Of a stretch of 64,000 nucleotides of DNA, positions 1 to 8,386 are shown one piece after another (position 1 is the stretch's first letter; each line of letters opens with the position of its first letter). The notes under the pieces were generated by a model that made no database searches, was not told the origin of the DNA, and was given only the letters and a program-made list of their open reading frames with translations. The stretch comes from Teredinibacter turnerae (GTDB taxonomy: Bacteria > Pseudomonadota > Gammaproteobacteria > Pseudomonadales > Cellvibrionaceae), in assembly GCF_037935975.1 (NCBI RefSeq), contig NZ_CP149817.1:3596001-3660000 (forward strand), given 5' to 3'. The translations under genes and the position numbers were made by a program.

Positions 1-601
1 TGCCCATTAACCCACCCTGTAATGAGGTTGGACATTCGGAGTGTTTCAGCGCCTGCTCGGAAAAACGATCGGGTTTTTTACCCAGCCGCGACGCTATCTG
101 GTTGATTTTTTTTAGTGAGTTGGCTCGTGAATTCTCAACGTTATCTTCGTTGATTGTCACAAGGATATGCCGAGCAGTACGTACTTCCGGCATATGGAAT
201 TTGGCTACATTCATGTAGTAGTAGAGGCTGATTTCGGTTTCAGTGACACCGTCGCAATCACTACTGATAAAATCTAGAATCGCTTCGACGTGAAGCTCGC
301 GTGATAACGCTTGATAAAAGAAGGTTTCGTCGATACCAACCCGTTGTATATCGGTGTAGAAATCACTTTCTTCTTCATATCGGCCACGAATCTGCTCGAG
401 AGCCTCATCAATTTGGTTGGCAGGAACAGACACTTTTGCAGCCGCGCTGCTTGAAAGTACTGCTTCCTCTATTCGAATTTTGCGCTGCGCTATGCGCAAT
501 GCATCGTCGTACTGTGGCTTTTCCAGTTTGTCGATGGCCTCGCCGTACTTCTCTTGGGCGACCTTAAACAGTTGGAATGCCAAGTCCTGCTGTTCTGGCA
601 T
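1..601 (-). CDS. nifM: NifM, nitrogenase maturation prolyl isomerase (3' part cut off by window edge)
   Basis: NifM is a parvulin-type peptidyl-prolyl isomerase that helps the Fe protein NifH fold into its active form. The ATG at 599-601 opens a reading frame that continues uninterrupted to the left edge, giving about 200 residues. These are the helical N-terminal region followed by the start of the parvulin domain, visible as ARHILVTINEDN and, at the edge, SLQGGLMG. The C-terminal part of the PPIase domain lies outside the window. It is the last visible gene of the nifV-cysE-nifWZ series, in the same place as in Azotobacter. Family assignment is confident; completeness cannot be judged. Confidence 0.9.
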   Translation of the reverse strand, partial: MPEQQDLAFQLFKVAQEKYGEAIDKLEKPQYDDALRIAQRKIRIEEAVLSSSAAAKVSVPANQIDEALEQIRGRYEEESDFYTDIQRVGIDETFFYQALSRELHVEAILDFISSDCDGVTETEISLYYYMNVAKFHMPEVRTARHILVTINEDNVENSRANSLKKINQIASRLGKKPDRFSEQALKHSECPTSLQGGLMG

Positions 602-633
602 AGTGTGTCCTCTTGGTGTGACTGCGCTATCTG

Positions 634-1074
634 CTATTCAGCAGCCTGTAACGCAGCTTCCGGCATTTGGAACATGCGGTTAGCGAAATACACGTGATAG
701 TTCACGATGCCCTTCTCGCAATCCCTCAGCACCTTCATAACCAAACCCTGACGGTTTTCTTCAACCACCGTCTCGCCGTCGATCACAATCGGTACTAACG
801 TAATCACTTTTTGGTTAAAGTCGTACTTGTTCGGTACCCACGGGTCGCTGGCCAGAATAAGCTCTTCTTCCCGGCAACCCACTGTCTTCGCTTCATCGAG
901 AAAGTGCACGCGGTAAATGATCTGATCTTGAAGGTAGGAGCCCACATCGTATATGCAGCCAACAGCGCCTCGCTTGATCAGTAACTCCCCGACCGCCGTA
1001 CCTGGGTATGTACCATCATTACGCACGTTACGGGTCAGTCGAACTTCAGTTCCATATTCGAAAGCTGGCTGCAT
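634..1074 (-). CDS. nifZ: NifZ
   Basis: NifZ assists conversion of the P-cluster precursor in the MoFe protein. The 146-residue protein shows two copies of the NifZ motif. The first is VRNDGTYPG with GAVGCIYDVG and a charged VGCREEEL segment (about residues 16-73). The second, more divergent, is GLVMKVLRDCEKGIVNYHVYF (about 109-130). The ATG lies 5 bases after the nifW stop, with an AGGGG ribosome site in the nifW tail. It is part of the nifV-cysE-TPR-nifW-nifZ-nifM transcript. Length is normal for the family. Confidence 0.95.
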   Translation of the reverse strand: MQPAFEYGTEVRLTRNVRNDGTYPGTAVGELLIKRGAVGCIYDVGSYLQDQIIYRVHFLDEAKTVGCREEELILASDPWVPNKYDFNQKVITLVPIVIDGETVVEENRQGLVMKVLRDCEKGIVNYHVYFANRMFQMPEAALQAAE

Positions 1075-1079
1075 ATCTT

Positions 1080-1409
1080 TTACCCCTGCAATTGATCAAT
1101 CGAGACAAATGTCGTTTGAGGTTCTTGCATTTTGAATACCTTGAACACTTTTTCGGTCGCTGCGTCCGAGTCTACAAAGTCTTGGTAGGCCCGTTCTAAC
1201 AATGCTTTGTGTACTTTTTTCAAAGCGTCTTGCGTATCCGCCTCAGCGACAGCATCTCCGGCTTTATCGAGATAATCGTGATAGCGCTGCATAATGTGCA
1301 GACGGTTCACGTGCACGACCTTCTGATCGAACTCGATTTCAAAGTAAGTGAGAAAATCTTCAGCGGAGCTGAGTTCGTCCATATCTTCATCTAATTCGAA
1401 CTGAGTCAT
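1080..1409 (-). CDS. nifW: NifW, nitrogenase-stabilising protein
   Basis: NifW is a small helical protein that associates with the MoFe protein and helps its maturation and oxygen tolerance. The 109-residue product shows the typical features: an N-terminal LSSAEDFLTYFEIEFD, then VVHVNRLHIMQRYHDYL in the middle, and a C-terminal Phe/Lys-rich KVFKVFKMQEP. Start and the upstream stop overlap by one base (TAATG), so it is translationally coupled to the TPR gene before it. It is followed closely by nifZ. Confidence 0.93.
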   Translation of the reverse strand: MTQFELDEDMDELSSAEDFLTYFEIEFDQKVVHVNRLHIMQRYHDYLDKAGDAVAEADTQDALKKVHKALLERAYQDFVDSDAATEKVFKVFKMQEPQTTFVSIDQLQG

Positions 1410-1942
1410 TAACAGGCCTCCTGTTTTAAACTACCCGGGAAAGACAATACATCTGCCTTATTGTTATCCAACACCTGGAGCAACAAGCGCGCACCGACAC
1501 GGTCAGCACTATCCATCGCCACAACTTTTTCAAGCATTTCGCGACCTTCTTCGAAGTGCGACATCCGTAAATGCAGGTAACCTGCGGCTTTGAGCGCAAA
1601 AAAGTACAATCGCACCAGGCAAAAAGAACGGGTCAAACCGTTGATCACCGAATACATACTGATATCGCGCCAGTTAGCTGGAAATTCGATCCGTTCACCC
1701 ACAACCGACATCACCTGATGGGCGATTTCGACGCCGTCGGCGTAACGATTTTGGTAATAATAGAATCGGTATAAGCCGATAAGCGCTAATAAATTACCGC
1801 TGTCGATAGCGAGCGCTTCTTTCAATAACTCCTCGCTCTGCGGACCGTAATTTGAAGCGGCCTGTGCTACCAACTCCTCAATGACAGGATTTATCTCTTC
1901 CTGGAAATAAAGCATCTCGGCACTAAATTCTTGTAAGTCCAT
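1409..1942 (-). CDS. TPR-like protein, paralogue of the gene at 8386-8898
   Basis: This 177-residue helical protein sits between cysE and nifW, a place that is empty in the classical Azotobacter order. It has TPR-like helix pairs, for example ALIGLYRFYYYQNRYADGVE and LYFFALKAAGYLHLRMSHFEE, followed by a loop MDSADRVGA. The second half aligns by eye with the protein at 8386-8898 (LYLFSLKALGVCRLRRG, LDTSDEIGG), so the two are paralogues in one cluster. No catalytic motif or signal peptide is seen. A scaffold role in nitrogenase assembly is only a guess from position. The ATG at 1942 has a weak ribosome site. Confidence 0.75.
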   Translation of the reverse strand: MDLQEFSAEMLYFQEEINPVIEELVAQAASNYGPQSEELLKEALAIDSGNLLALIGLYRFYYYQNRYADGVEIAHQVMSVVGERIEFPANWRDISMYSVINGLTRSFCLVRLYFFALKAAGYLHLRMSHFEEGREMLEKVVAMDSADRVGARLLLQVLDNNKADVLSFPGSLKQEAC

Positions 1943-1985
1943 GGCTCTGTACCCGTAAGTAAGAATAAAATCGATGGATTGGCTG

Positions 1986-2810
1986 TTATGATTTTGCCGC
2001 AGCGATTTTCATACCAATTGCGCAACTTTCTGCGCAAAATTCGTTATCTGGCTCACAACTCTCTTCTAACGTGTTGTAGTGACACACAGCTTCACGAGAA
2101 AGTTGATTTAAGCGTCCTTCAAGGGTGTCTATTCGCTCGAGCAGGCAAGAAATTGCCTTGCCGACTGGGTCCGGAATGAGATGGTGATTCAGGTCGATAC
2201 CATGCGCGAACTGACCGCCAGATTTACCGACATTCACAACTCGACCAGGAATGCCGACAACCGTGACATCATCGGGCACGTCTTGCACCACGACAGAGTT
2301 CGCTCCCACCCTAACGTTGCTACCAACAGTGATCGGACCAAGTATTTTCGCGCCGGTACCTACAAGTACGCCGTCGCCCAATGTTGGGTGACGCTTGCCT
2401 TTATTCCATGTGGTGCCACCAAGCGTGACACCGTGGTAAAGCGTGACGTCATCACCGATAACGGCGGTCTCACCAACAACCACACACGCGCCGTGGTCTA
2501 TAAAGAGTCGTTTGCCGATTTTTGCACCTGGGTGGATATCCACGTTACTCAAAAAGCGAGCAAAGAAAGCGAGTAGACGAGCGGGGTAACGCCAGCCAGA
2601 GCGCCATAACTTTGAACATATTCGGTGCAGTAGAAGCGCGTGCACGCCAGGATAAGTAGTCAGCACTTCCAATACCGAACGCGCAGCCGGATCGCGATCA
2701 AATACACACTGCACATCGGCACGCCATTGTTGCCAGAGTGAGCTTTCGCGAGATGGAGCTGCTTCATCCTCGGTATAGCTGTGAGCAGAATCTTGAGTTG
2801 AACTAACCAT
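1986..2810 (-). CDS. cysE: Serine O-acetyltransferase, nif-linked
   Basis: CysE makes O-acetylserine from serine and acetyl-CoA, the direct precursor of cysteine. The nif-linked copy is thought to raise cysteine supply for NifS and cluster assembly. The 274-residue protein has the helical N-terminal region ([12 protein letters not shown] near residue 55) and the left-handed beta-helix with hexapeptide repeats and the catalytic block [20 protein letters not shown]. The ATG is two bases from the nifV stop, with a GGAGGTG ribosome site inside the nifV end. The C-terminal tail ends in a Cys-containing stretch ([15 protein letters not shown]). Confidence 0.93.
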   Translation of the reverse strand: MVSSTQDSAHSYTEDEAAPSRESSLWQQWRADVQCVFDRDPAARSVLEVLTTYPGVHALLLHRICSKLWRSGWRYPARLLAFFARFLSNVDIHPGAKIGKRLFIDHGACVVVGETAVIGDDVTLYHGVTLGGTTWNKGKRHPTLGDGVLVGTGAKILGPITVGSNVRVGANSVVVQDVPDDVTVVGIPGRVVNVGKSGGQFAHGIDLNHHLIPDPVGKAISCLLERIDTLEGRLNQLSREAVCHYNTLEESCEPDNEFCAESCAIGMKIAAAKS

Positions 2811-2812
2811 GA

Positions 2813-3961
2813 CTACACACCTCCTTCTATCTCTAATAGCGGTTGATCGTGCAAATCTTCGTAGAAAAGGAAAAGCTCACCGCGACTTGGAGAGCGTTTA
2901 TTCTCAGTGGAAAAACGACGTACACGGGTTAACAAGTTAGTCGCTTCGTAGTCACTCAGAGAAATCCCGAGGTCGAGATACGAATCTCTAAGCAGACGAG
3001 AGCCGGAATGCTTTCCCAGCACCATATGATGGGAACGCCCCAATTCTTCGGGATTAAGCCCTTCGTAATTGCGGCGATCTTTTATTAAGCCATCCACGTG
3101 AATACCTGATTCGTGCGTAAAAACGCCCTCGCCCACAACACTTTTCTGCCAGCTGACTGCACGCCCTGAAGCAAGCGCTACCAAGTGGGACAACGTGGGA
3201 ATTTTTCTTGGGTCAATACCGGTGTTCACGTTGTGTAAATGCTTTAACGCCAATACACACTCTTCGAATGGCGCGTTGCCTGCGCGTTCACCCAAGCCAT
3301 TCACCGTCGTGTTTATGTGCGTTGCGCCCGCCGATACAGCAGCCAGGGTATTAGCCGTTGCCAGACCATAGTCATCGTGCGCATGCATTTCCAACTGGAT
3401 ATCGGTTTCACTGCGCAACCGGGAAATACGTTCAAACACTCCAAATGGCTCCAGCACGCCAAGGGTGTCAGCGAACCGAATTCTCACCGCGCCAGCGCCC
3501 TGAGCTACCTGTGCTAACTGCGCCAAAAAGTCGGGGTCAGCGCGAGATGCGTCCTCACAGCCTATACAAACTTGTAGGCCGGCGTTCAACGCTTTCGGCA
3601 CAAGCCTGCATATTTCGGCAAGTACCCAATTTCGGTCTTTCTTTAATTTGTTGGTAATTTGTTGATCAGATGAAGGCACAGACAGATCCACCATCTGCAC
3701 GCCGGTGGACATCGCCGCTGCGAGGTCGTAATCGTGTAGACGACACCAGGCAATTAACTGCACCGGTAAACGAAGTAATGCAATTGCGCGCATCACTTCA
3801 CATTCGTCGTCACCCATCGCGGGAATACCTACTTCTAGCTCGCCAACACCTGTTTCAGCCAGGAGCCGGGCTATCGCAATTTTTTCTTCTGCCGTAAAAG
3901 CTACGCCAGCGCTTTGTTCGCCGTCACGTAAAGTCGTGTCATCAATCACAACTGATTTCAT
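2813..3961 (-). CDS. nifV: Homocitrate synthase NifV
   Basis: NifV condenses 2-oxoglutarate and acetyl-CoA to homocitrate, the organic ligand of FeMo-co. The 382-residue protein begins with the HMGL-family signature [16 protein letters not shown] (about residues 7-22). It contains the metal-binding HAHDDYG and the [14 protein letters not shown] block typical of homocitrate/isopropylmalate synthases. It leads the transcript nifV-cysE-TPR-nifW-nifZ-nifM and has its own sigma-54 promoter (4060-4075) and NifA site (4168-4183), separate from the iscA-nifUS unit upstream. Confidence 0.96.
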   Translation of the reverse strand: MKSVVIDDTTLRDGEQSAGVAFTAEEKIAIARLLAETGVGELEVGIPAMGDDECEVMRAIALLRLPVQLIAWCRLHDYDLAAAMSTGVQMVDLSVPSSDQQITNKLKKDRNWVLAEICRLVPKALNAGLQVCIGCEDASRADPDFLAQLAQVAQGAGAVRIRFADTLGVLEPFGVFERISRLRSETDIQLEMHAHDDYGLATANTLAAVSAGATHINTTVNGLGERAGNAPFEECVLALKHLHNVNTGIDPRKIPTLSHLVALASGRAVSWQKSVVGEGVFTHESGIHVDGLIKDRRNYEGLNPEELGRSHHMVLGKHSGSRLLRDSYLDLGISLSDYEATNLLTRVRRFSTENKRSPSRGELFLFYEDLHDQPLLEIEGGV

Positions 3962-4059
3962 TTTTAATCACCAAACAGCAAATGTGGTTGTAGCAATATT
4001 TAACCTATTGAGCGTTGTTAAACCCGAATGATTAATATCGCTAACGGTATTGAAACAGG

Positions 4060-4075
4060 AGCAATTCTTATACCT
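4060..4075 (-). promoter_or_regulatory. Sigma-54 promoter of nifV
   Basis: On the minus strand this reads AGGTATAAGAATTGCT. GG and GC are ten bases apart, and the -12 box TTGCT is perfect while the -24 box is weaker than TGGCAC. Transcription would begin near 4049, about 90 bases before the nifV ATG at 3961. A NifA site lies about 93 bases upstream. Confidence 0.7.
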
Positions 4076-4112
4076 GCATCTTATTTTATATTTTTTATAT
4101 TATTTTCAATAA

Positions 4113-4131
4113 CTTAGCGTTTTACGCTAAG
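4113..4131. other. Perfect hairpin between NifA site and nifV promoter
   Basis: CTTAGCG and CGCTAAG flank a five-base loop. It lies in A/T-rich DNA between the nifV enhancer and its promoter. No run of T follows directly, so it is not a clear terminator; it may shape the enhancer-promoter loop or be incidental. Confidence 0.4.
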
Positions 4132-4167
4132 CGCCCCCCGCGACAAAAGCCCACAAGGATCGACAAT

Positions 4168-4183
4168 TGTCATCAATACGACA
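4168..4183. promoter_or_regulatory. NifA upstream activator site for nifV
   Basis: TGTCATCAATACGACA fits TGT-N10-ACA exactly, and lies about 93 bases upstream of the nifV -24 box, a normal enhancer distance. Confidence 0.75.
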
Positions 4184-4310
4184 TGTTGCAATATAAACTG
4201 TGAAACAGCACGCACGAGCCAGCCCCCGCTATAACGGGACAAGCACCGAGAAGAACGAGCTGACGTCTGGTTTTCGTTTTAAGGAGAGATAAAAAAATTG
4301 AAGACAGATA

Positions 4311-4334
4311 AAAAAAAGCCGCATTAAGCGGCTT
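4311..4334 (-). terminator. Rho-independent terminator after nifS
   Basis: On the minus strand AAGCCGC, a short loop and GCGGCTT are followed by a run of T. It is about 100 bases downstream of the nifS stop and separates the iscA-nifU-nifS transcript from nifV. Confidence 0.8.
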
Positions 4335-4431
4335 GGGTTTACTCGATAAACGCGCAACGCAGGCTTCAATACGCCGCACAAAGAGTAAAGAGCTTAAAGC
4401 ATATTTCAGCCAAAGCTCGAGGAGGAAGAGG

Positions 4432-5640
4432 TTACGCGTATACGGGTGCGAACGCCTGTTCTGGCTCAGCAACGGGCCCTTCACCATCCCAATAGGGCGA
4501 AAGCTTACGCAGTTTTGCGACAATGGGTGGAATCGCTTCAATAACACGATCCACTTCCGCTTCGGTGTTGTAACGGGACAAGGAAAAGCGCACTGTTCCG
4601 TGGGCTGCCGTATAGGGAATTCCCATTGCTTTCATTACATGCGAAGGCTCCAACGACCCGGAAGTACAAGCAGAACCACTGGATGCGGCGATACCATGTT
4701 TGTTCATTAACAACAAAATCGCTTCACCTTCAATGTATTCGAACGCAATGTTTGCGGTGTTGGGCAAGCGGTTCTCAGGATCGCCAGTCACAAAACTGTT
4801 GGGCACTGATTTCAAAATACCTTCTTGTAAGCGGTCGCGCAAACCAGCCACATAGGTATTTTCGTTAGCCATATTTTCCATTGCGAGTTGAGCGGCTTTA
4901 CCTAAACCCACGATCGCTGCCGCGTTCTCGGTACCAGCGCGGCGGCCGCGTTCCTGGTGCCCACCGCGCAGTAGTGGACGGAACCGTGTACCACGCTTGA
5001 GGTAAAGCACACCAATACCTTTAGGCGCATGCAGCTTATGACCGGATAGAGACAGCATGTGAATGGCACTGTCTTTCAGATTGATGGGCAATTTACCCAC
5101 GGCCTGGACAGCATCGGTATGAAACATAATACCTTCTTCCTGTGCCATCTCAGCCATTTTCTCTACCGGGAAAATAGTACCTGTCTCGTTATTCGCCCAC
5201 ATTACACTGACAATAGCTACATTTTCAGTGAGTAATTTTTGGTAAGCGTTTAAATCTATACGACCTTTTCCATCCACTTTAAGGTAGTGAACGGTGTAAC
5301 CCTGGGTTTCCAGGTTTTCGCAGAGGTTCAGAATTGCCGGGTGCTCGACTTCTGTGGTAATAATCTCTTTACGATCTGGCTGTGCGCGCAGCGCAGACAG
5401 GATTGCTGTTGAGTCCGACTCGGTACCGCAGGACGTAAAAATAATTTCCGAGTCATGCTCAGCGCCCAATAGGGTTTGCACTGTTTTACGCGCTTTTTTT
5501 ACCGCAAAACCGACCTTGTTACCAAAGCTATGCAACGACGACGGATTCCCGAACTGCTCAGTAAAAAACGGTAGCATTTCCTCGACAACAGCCGGATCGA
5601 CCATTGTGGTTGCGTTGTTATCCATGTAGATATCGTTCAT
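4432..5640 (-). CDS. nifS: Cysteine desulfurase NifS
   Basis: NifS is a PLP enzyme that removes sulfur from cysteine and passes it to NifU for nitrogenase Fe-S clusters. The 402 residues equal the usual length. Visible are the N-terminal YMDNNATT, the PLP lysine in LSGHKLHAPKG (about 203), and the active cysteine loop SSGSACTSGSLEPSH (about 325). The start lies one base after the nifU stop, with a TAGGAG ribosome site in the nifU tail, so nifU and nifS are coupled. Confidence 0.97.
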   Translation of the reverse strand: MNDIYMDNNATTMVDPAVVEEMLPFFTEQFGNPSSLHSFGNKVGFAVKKARKTVQTLLGAEHDSEIIFTSCGTESDSTAILSALRAQPDRKEIITTEVEHPAILNLCENLETQGYTVHYLKVDGKGRIDLNAYQKLLTENVAIVSVMWANNETGTIFPVEKMAEMAQEEGIMFHTDAVQAVGKLPINLKDSAIHMLSLSGHKLHAPKGIGVLYLKRGTRFRPLLRGGHQERGRRAGTENAAAIVGLGKAAQLAMENMANENTYVAGLRDRLQEGILKSVPNSFVTGDPENRLPNTANIAFEYIEGEAILLLMNKHGIAASSGSACTSGSLEPSHVMKAMGIPYTAAHGTVRFSLSRYNTEAEVDRVIEAIPPIVAKLRKLSPYWDGEGPVAEPEQAFAPVYA

Positions 5641-5641
5641 T

Positions 5642-6601
5642 TTACGCTCCTACAAGAGTGGTCAGTTGCTCTTCCGTAACAGGGGTGACCTTAACGAACT
5701 CGCCAAGTGCTTCCATCAGTTTTTGCTGAATACCACCAACAGTGGCTGTGGCCAGCTGGCAACCGGAGCATGCGCCGATGAGTTTGATGTAGATATTCTT
5801 ACCATCGACATCAAGCAGTTCTACGTCGCCATGATCGCGCTGAAGTGTTGGGCGAATCTCATCGAGCGCCTTTTCAATAACCTTAATGCGCTGTACAGAA
5901 GTCAGCTTGCGCGCGGAAACAGCCTTTTTCTCCTCAGCAGCTACAACAGGCTCAGGTTTCGGCTCTTCTTCCTTCTTGATTTTTACAATTTTCTTTTTAG
6001 AAACGACAGGCGCAGGTACAAATGTCTCGCCGCGCGCAGTCATTTCTTCAGAGAGAATATTTTCGATGGCTTCGTGACAAGAAGAACACCCGCCACCCGC
6101 TTTGGTATAGTTGGTGACTTCTTCTACAGAAGACAGGTTATTTGCACGGACGGTATCACGCACCATAACCTCATCGATGGCAAAACACTTACAAACTAGA
6201 GCACCCTCTTCGTGGTCATCTTCCAACTCAATGCCACGGTAATCGGCTACCGCTGCCTGCAACGCTTCGCGACCCATAACCGAGCAGTGCATTTTTTCGG
6301 GTGGCAGACCATCCAGGTAATCTGCAATGTCCTGGTTGCTGATTTTTAACGCATCATCAACATGTAAGCCTTTAATCATTTCGGTGAGCGCTGAGGATGA
6401 CGCAATCGCTGAACCACAACCGAAGGTCTGAAACCCTGCGTCCTGAATAATATCGGTATCAGGATCAACCTTGAGCGTTAACCGCAACGCATCGCCGCAA
6501 CTCAACGAACCTACATCTCCAGTCGCATTAGCTTCCGCCACTGCACCGGCATTTTTTGGATCGAAAAAATGTTCTTTAACTTTTTCTGAATAGTCCCACA
6601 T
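5642..6601 (-). CDS. nifU: Fe-S scaffold NifU
   Basis: NifU is the modular scaffold on which clusters for NifH and other nitrogenase proteins are built. Using the ATG at 6601 ([13 protein letters not shown], the family N-terminus) gives 319 residues. The IscU-like domain has Cys35, Cys62 and Cys106 (SCGD, FGCGS, MHCSV). The central [2Fe-2S] domain has VCKCF and CSSCHE. A Lys/Glu/Pro-rich linker ([18 protein letters not shown]) leads to the C-terminal Nfu domain with GACSGCQ. An in-frame ATG three codons earlier exists but does not match the family start. Confidence 0.96.
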   Translation of the reverse strand: MWDYSEKVKEHFFDPKNAGAVAEANATGDVGSLSCGDALRLTLKVDPDTDIIQDAGFQTFGCGSAIASSSALTEMIKGLHVDDALKISNQDIADYLDGLPPEKMHCSVMGREALQAAVADYRGIELEDDHEEGALVCKCFAIDEVMVRDTVRANNLSSVEEVTNYTKAGGGCSSCHEAIENILSEEMTARGETFVPAPVVSKKKIVKIKKEEEPKPEPVVAAEEKKAVSARKLTSVQRIKVIEKALDEIRPTLQRDHGDVELLDVDGKNIYIKLIGACSGCQLATATVGGIQQKLMEALGEFVKVTPVTEEQLTTLVGA

Positions 6602-6656
6602 AATCTGCACCTCCAGTCGCCAGACTGCTTAATATTGCACCTTCTGTTAAAAAGGA

Positions 6657-6980
6657 TTAACAGGTAAATGAATTACCGCAGCCACAGGTTCCTGTAGCGT
6701 TGGGGTTTTCGAATTTAAAACCGCTGCCTTCCAGATTCTCAACAAAGTCGACTGTGACGCCGTCGAGCATTGAAGCACTGGCCTCGTCGAGTAACAGCGT
6801 TACGCCACCGCAATCAACCAGTTGATCGTTAGCAGCAGAGTTTTCTTCAAGACGCATGGTGTACTTAAAACCTGAACAACCACCGCCCTCGACCTGAATA
6901 CGCAAACCAGCTACTGGTTTGCTTGCACTTGTAATAAATCGATCTACCGCTTCAACTGCTTTTCCGGTTAATGAAATCAT
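6657..6980 (-). CDS. iscA: IscA/HesB-type A-type carrier protein, nif-linked
   Basis: A-type carriers bind Fe-S clusters or iron and deliver them to apoproteins. The 107-residue protein starts MISLTGKAVEAV and carries the three conserved cysteines: GGGCSGF and the C-terminal CGCGNSF. The start at 6980 is preferred: it has GAGGAAAC before it and lies downstream of the predicted transcription start near 7060. Upstream in-frame starts fall inside the sigma-54 promoter. This is the first gene of iscA-nifU-nifS, as in Azotobacter (orf6/iscA-nif). Confidence 0.93.
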   Translation of the reverse strand: MISLTGKAVEAVDRFITSASKPVAGLRIQVEGGGCSGFKYTMRLEENSAANDQLVDCGGVTLLLDEASASMLDGVTVDFVENLEGSGFKFENPNATGTCGCGNSFTC

Positions 6981-7069
6981 TTTCGTTTCCTCATTCATAC
7001 TGAACTGTTGCATGGCACCCCTTGGCAAAAACCTTGCAATCAGTGTTTCAGGGTTCTCAGGAGGATAAG

Positions 7070-7085
7070 TGCAAGCCATGTGCCA
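7070..7085 (-). promoter_or_regulatory. Sigma-54 promoter of iscA-nifU-nifS
   Basis: On the minus strand this reads TGGCACATGGCTTGCA, a nearly perfect -24/-12 element (TGGCAC-N5-TTGCA). It places the transcript start near 7060, 80 bases before iscA. The NifA site at 7179-7194 is about 94 bases upstream. Confidence 0.9.
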
Positions 7086-7178
7086 CAGAGAAACCGAGAA
7101 TTTTTTTGCGGAATATCAAACAGTTACGCGACCATCGACAAAAACGTGGATGTTGCGAAAAACACCAGTCACAACCTT

Positions 7179-7194
7179 TGTCGCCTTTGCGACA
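7179..7194. promoter_or_regulatory. NifA upstream activator site
   Basis: TGTCGCCTTTGCGACA is TGT-N10-ACA inside a longer palindrome (TTGTCGC ... GCGACAA). It serves the iscA-nifUS promoter, and lies directly before the ribosome site of the plus-strand NifZ-like gene. Confidence 0.85.
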
Positions 7195-7211
7195 AGCCTA
7201 AGGAGTCTGAA

Positions 7212-7481
7212 ATGCTAATAGACACACTCGCACCAGGAGATATCATTTACGCCGCTAACGACATCGTGAACGACGGCAGCCTACCCGGATTACCCGATGA
7301 TGCCCTGATTGCTGAAAAAGATCGCCGTGGCGTTATTATTAACACCGGCCATCTTGAGGAGAACCCAGATAAAGTTCTTGTGCTGGTCCGTTTTGAAACA
7401 GGTGTCGCGGCGGGGGAATTAGGCCCGGCTGTGGCCTGCTGGCCGGATGAACTGTACATCCCAATGGATAATATGAACTAA
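7212..7481 (+). CDS. Small NifZ-domain-like protein
   Basis: This 89-residue protein is divergent from iscA. It resembles a single NifZ repeat: NDGSLPG, then RRGVIINTGHLEE, VLVLVRFE and a C-terminal CWPDEL. This parallels NDGTYPG, GCIYDVG, YRVHFLD and CREEEL of nifZ in this window. The ATG at 7212 follows AAGGAG. No GG-N10-GC promoter was found on the plus strand before it, so its promoter is unknown. A strong hairpin (7502-7540) follows the stop. It may be a NifZ-type helper of MoFe maturation; this is inferred from the motif only. Confidence 0.7.
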   Translation: MLIDTLAPGDIIYAANDIVNDGSLPGLPDDALIAEKDRRGVIINTGHLEENPDKVLVLVRFETGVAAGELGPAVACWPDELYIPMDNMN

Positions 7482-7501
7482 ACATCTAGCCGCTGTAAGC
7501 T

Positions 7502-7540
7502 GCCACAAAAACATGTGCTCTTTAGAACATGTTTTGTGGC
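7502..7540 (+). terminator. Terminator-like hairpin after NifZ-like gene
   Basis: GCCACAAAAACATGT and ACATGTTTTGTGGC pair with one bulged A around a ten-base loop, followed by a short TTT. It begins 20 bases after the stop of the plus-strand gene. Confidence 0.6.
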
Positions 7541-8020
7541 TTTCCCAACGCTCGAATAGGTCGCGGCCAAACATACTCATTGGTAGCTGGGCACGTACAG
7601 TACGAAATCCTGTCGCTCACGCTACGTACCTCGTTTCGACCGAACAGGTGATGAACTTGACGCTGGCATGAATTGCATCTTTACAGCTCAACACCAGCGC
7701 ATATGTTGAGTCGCACTCAATATATCGAGCACGCTTTTAACACGCTTTCGCAACGTACAACCGGTGTTTTCCGCGCGTACACACGAGCACTGCTTGCTGA
7801 CGTGGTAAGTAACCGTGGTAAGGAACCGTGAAAACGAAGTGGCGTGTAAGCCTGGTAGCTGTTATCCGAACTGACGACAAGCTCGATGTACGCTTGGCAC
7901 CGAAGAACTGGCGATTTCTTGTCCAAATACAACGGTTAGACTAAATTGCAAAGGTATTTAGTCGACAAATTGAAAAAGGCAGGGATGTCCCGGAAATCCA
8001 ATTCGGATCGACAAAAGTAT
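7541..8020. other. 480-base gap between convergent genes; no gene recognised
   Basis: No reading frame here has a convincing start, ribosome site or recognisable product. A short tandem repeat (CGTGGTAAGTAAC / CGTGGTAAGGAAC) lies at about 7800-7826. Both flanking genes end into this region, so no promoter is needed. Confidence 0.5.
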
Positions 8021-8386
8021 TCAAAGAGCCGGTAACAAACGCAGCTCACTCGCCAACGCACCAGATTTACCCCAGGCCGTAGTTGCTTCTATAAACCATT
8101 GCGGTTTAGTGGGGTGTGGCTGAACTACATCATATTCTGCGTACGCTTGACCATTCTCGTGCACAATAACACTGCCAATCAACTGACCATTTACCAGCCA
8201 TTCACCGGATAGTGACTCGGAGCTATCGAACGGATCTTTTTTTAATTCTGTGCGTGTAAAAGCTGTTGGCTCTGCAGGAAGCTGGTCTTGCAACCCTACA
8301 GCGTCGAGCGCACCACGAAGCGCCTGCCAAATTTCGCATACGACAGGCCAGTCTCGTTGTAACCGTTCTGTTATGATCTCAGACAC
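8021..8386 (-). CDS. Hypothetical protein, last gene of the nifE transcript
   Basis: I do not recognise this 121-residue protein. It is soluble-looking, with no Cys motif, signal peptide or membrane segment, and contains several Trp (DWPVVCEIW, GEWLVNG, QWFIEATTAWG). It begins with GTG overlapping the stop of the TPR gene (TAGTG), so it is translationally coupled and almost certainly real. It ends the long minus-strand series running from nifE. Function unknown. Confidence 0.7.
   Translation of the reverse strand: MSEIITERLQRDWPVVCEIWQALRGALDAVGLQDQLPAEPTAFTRTELKKDPFDSSESLSGEWLVNGQLIGSVIVHENGQAYAEYDVVQPHPTKPQWFIEATTAWGKSGALASELRLLPAL

Noticed and set aside
5666-6199. Long frame opposite nifU
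   Set aside because: It is the antisense shadow of nifU; composition and motifs belong to the minus strand.
7648-7680. TGGCATGAATTGCA, resembling a sigma-54 promoter
   Set aside because: GG and GC are only eight bases apart, and it lies between convergent gene ends.
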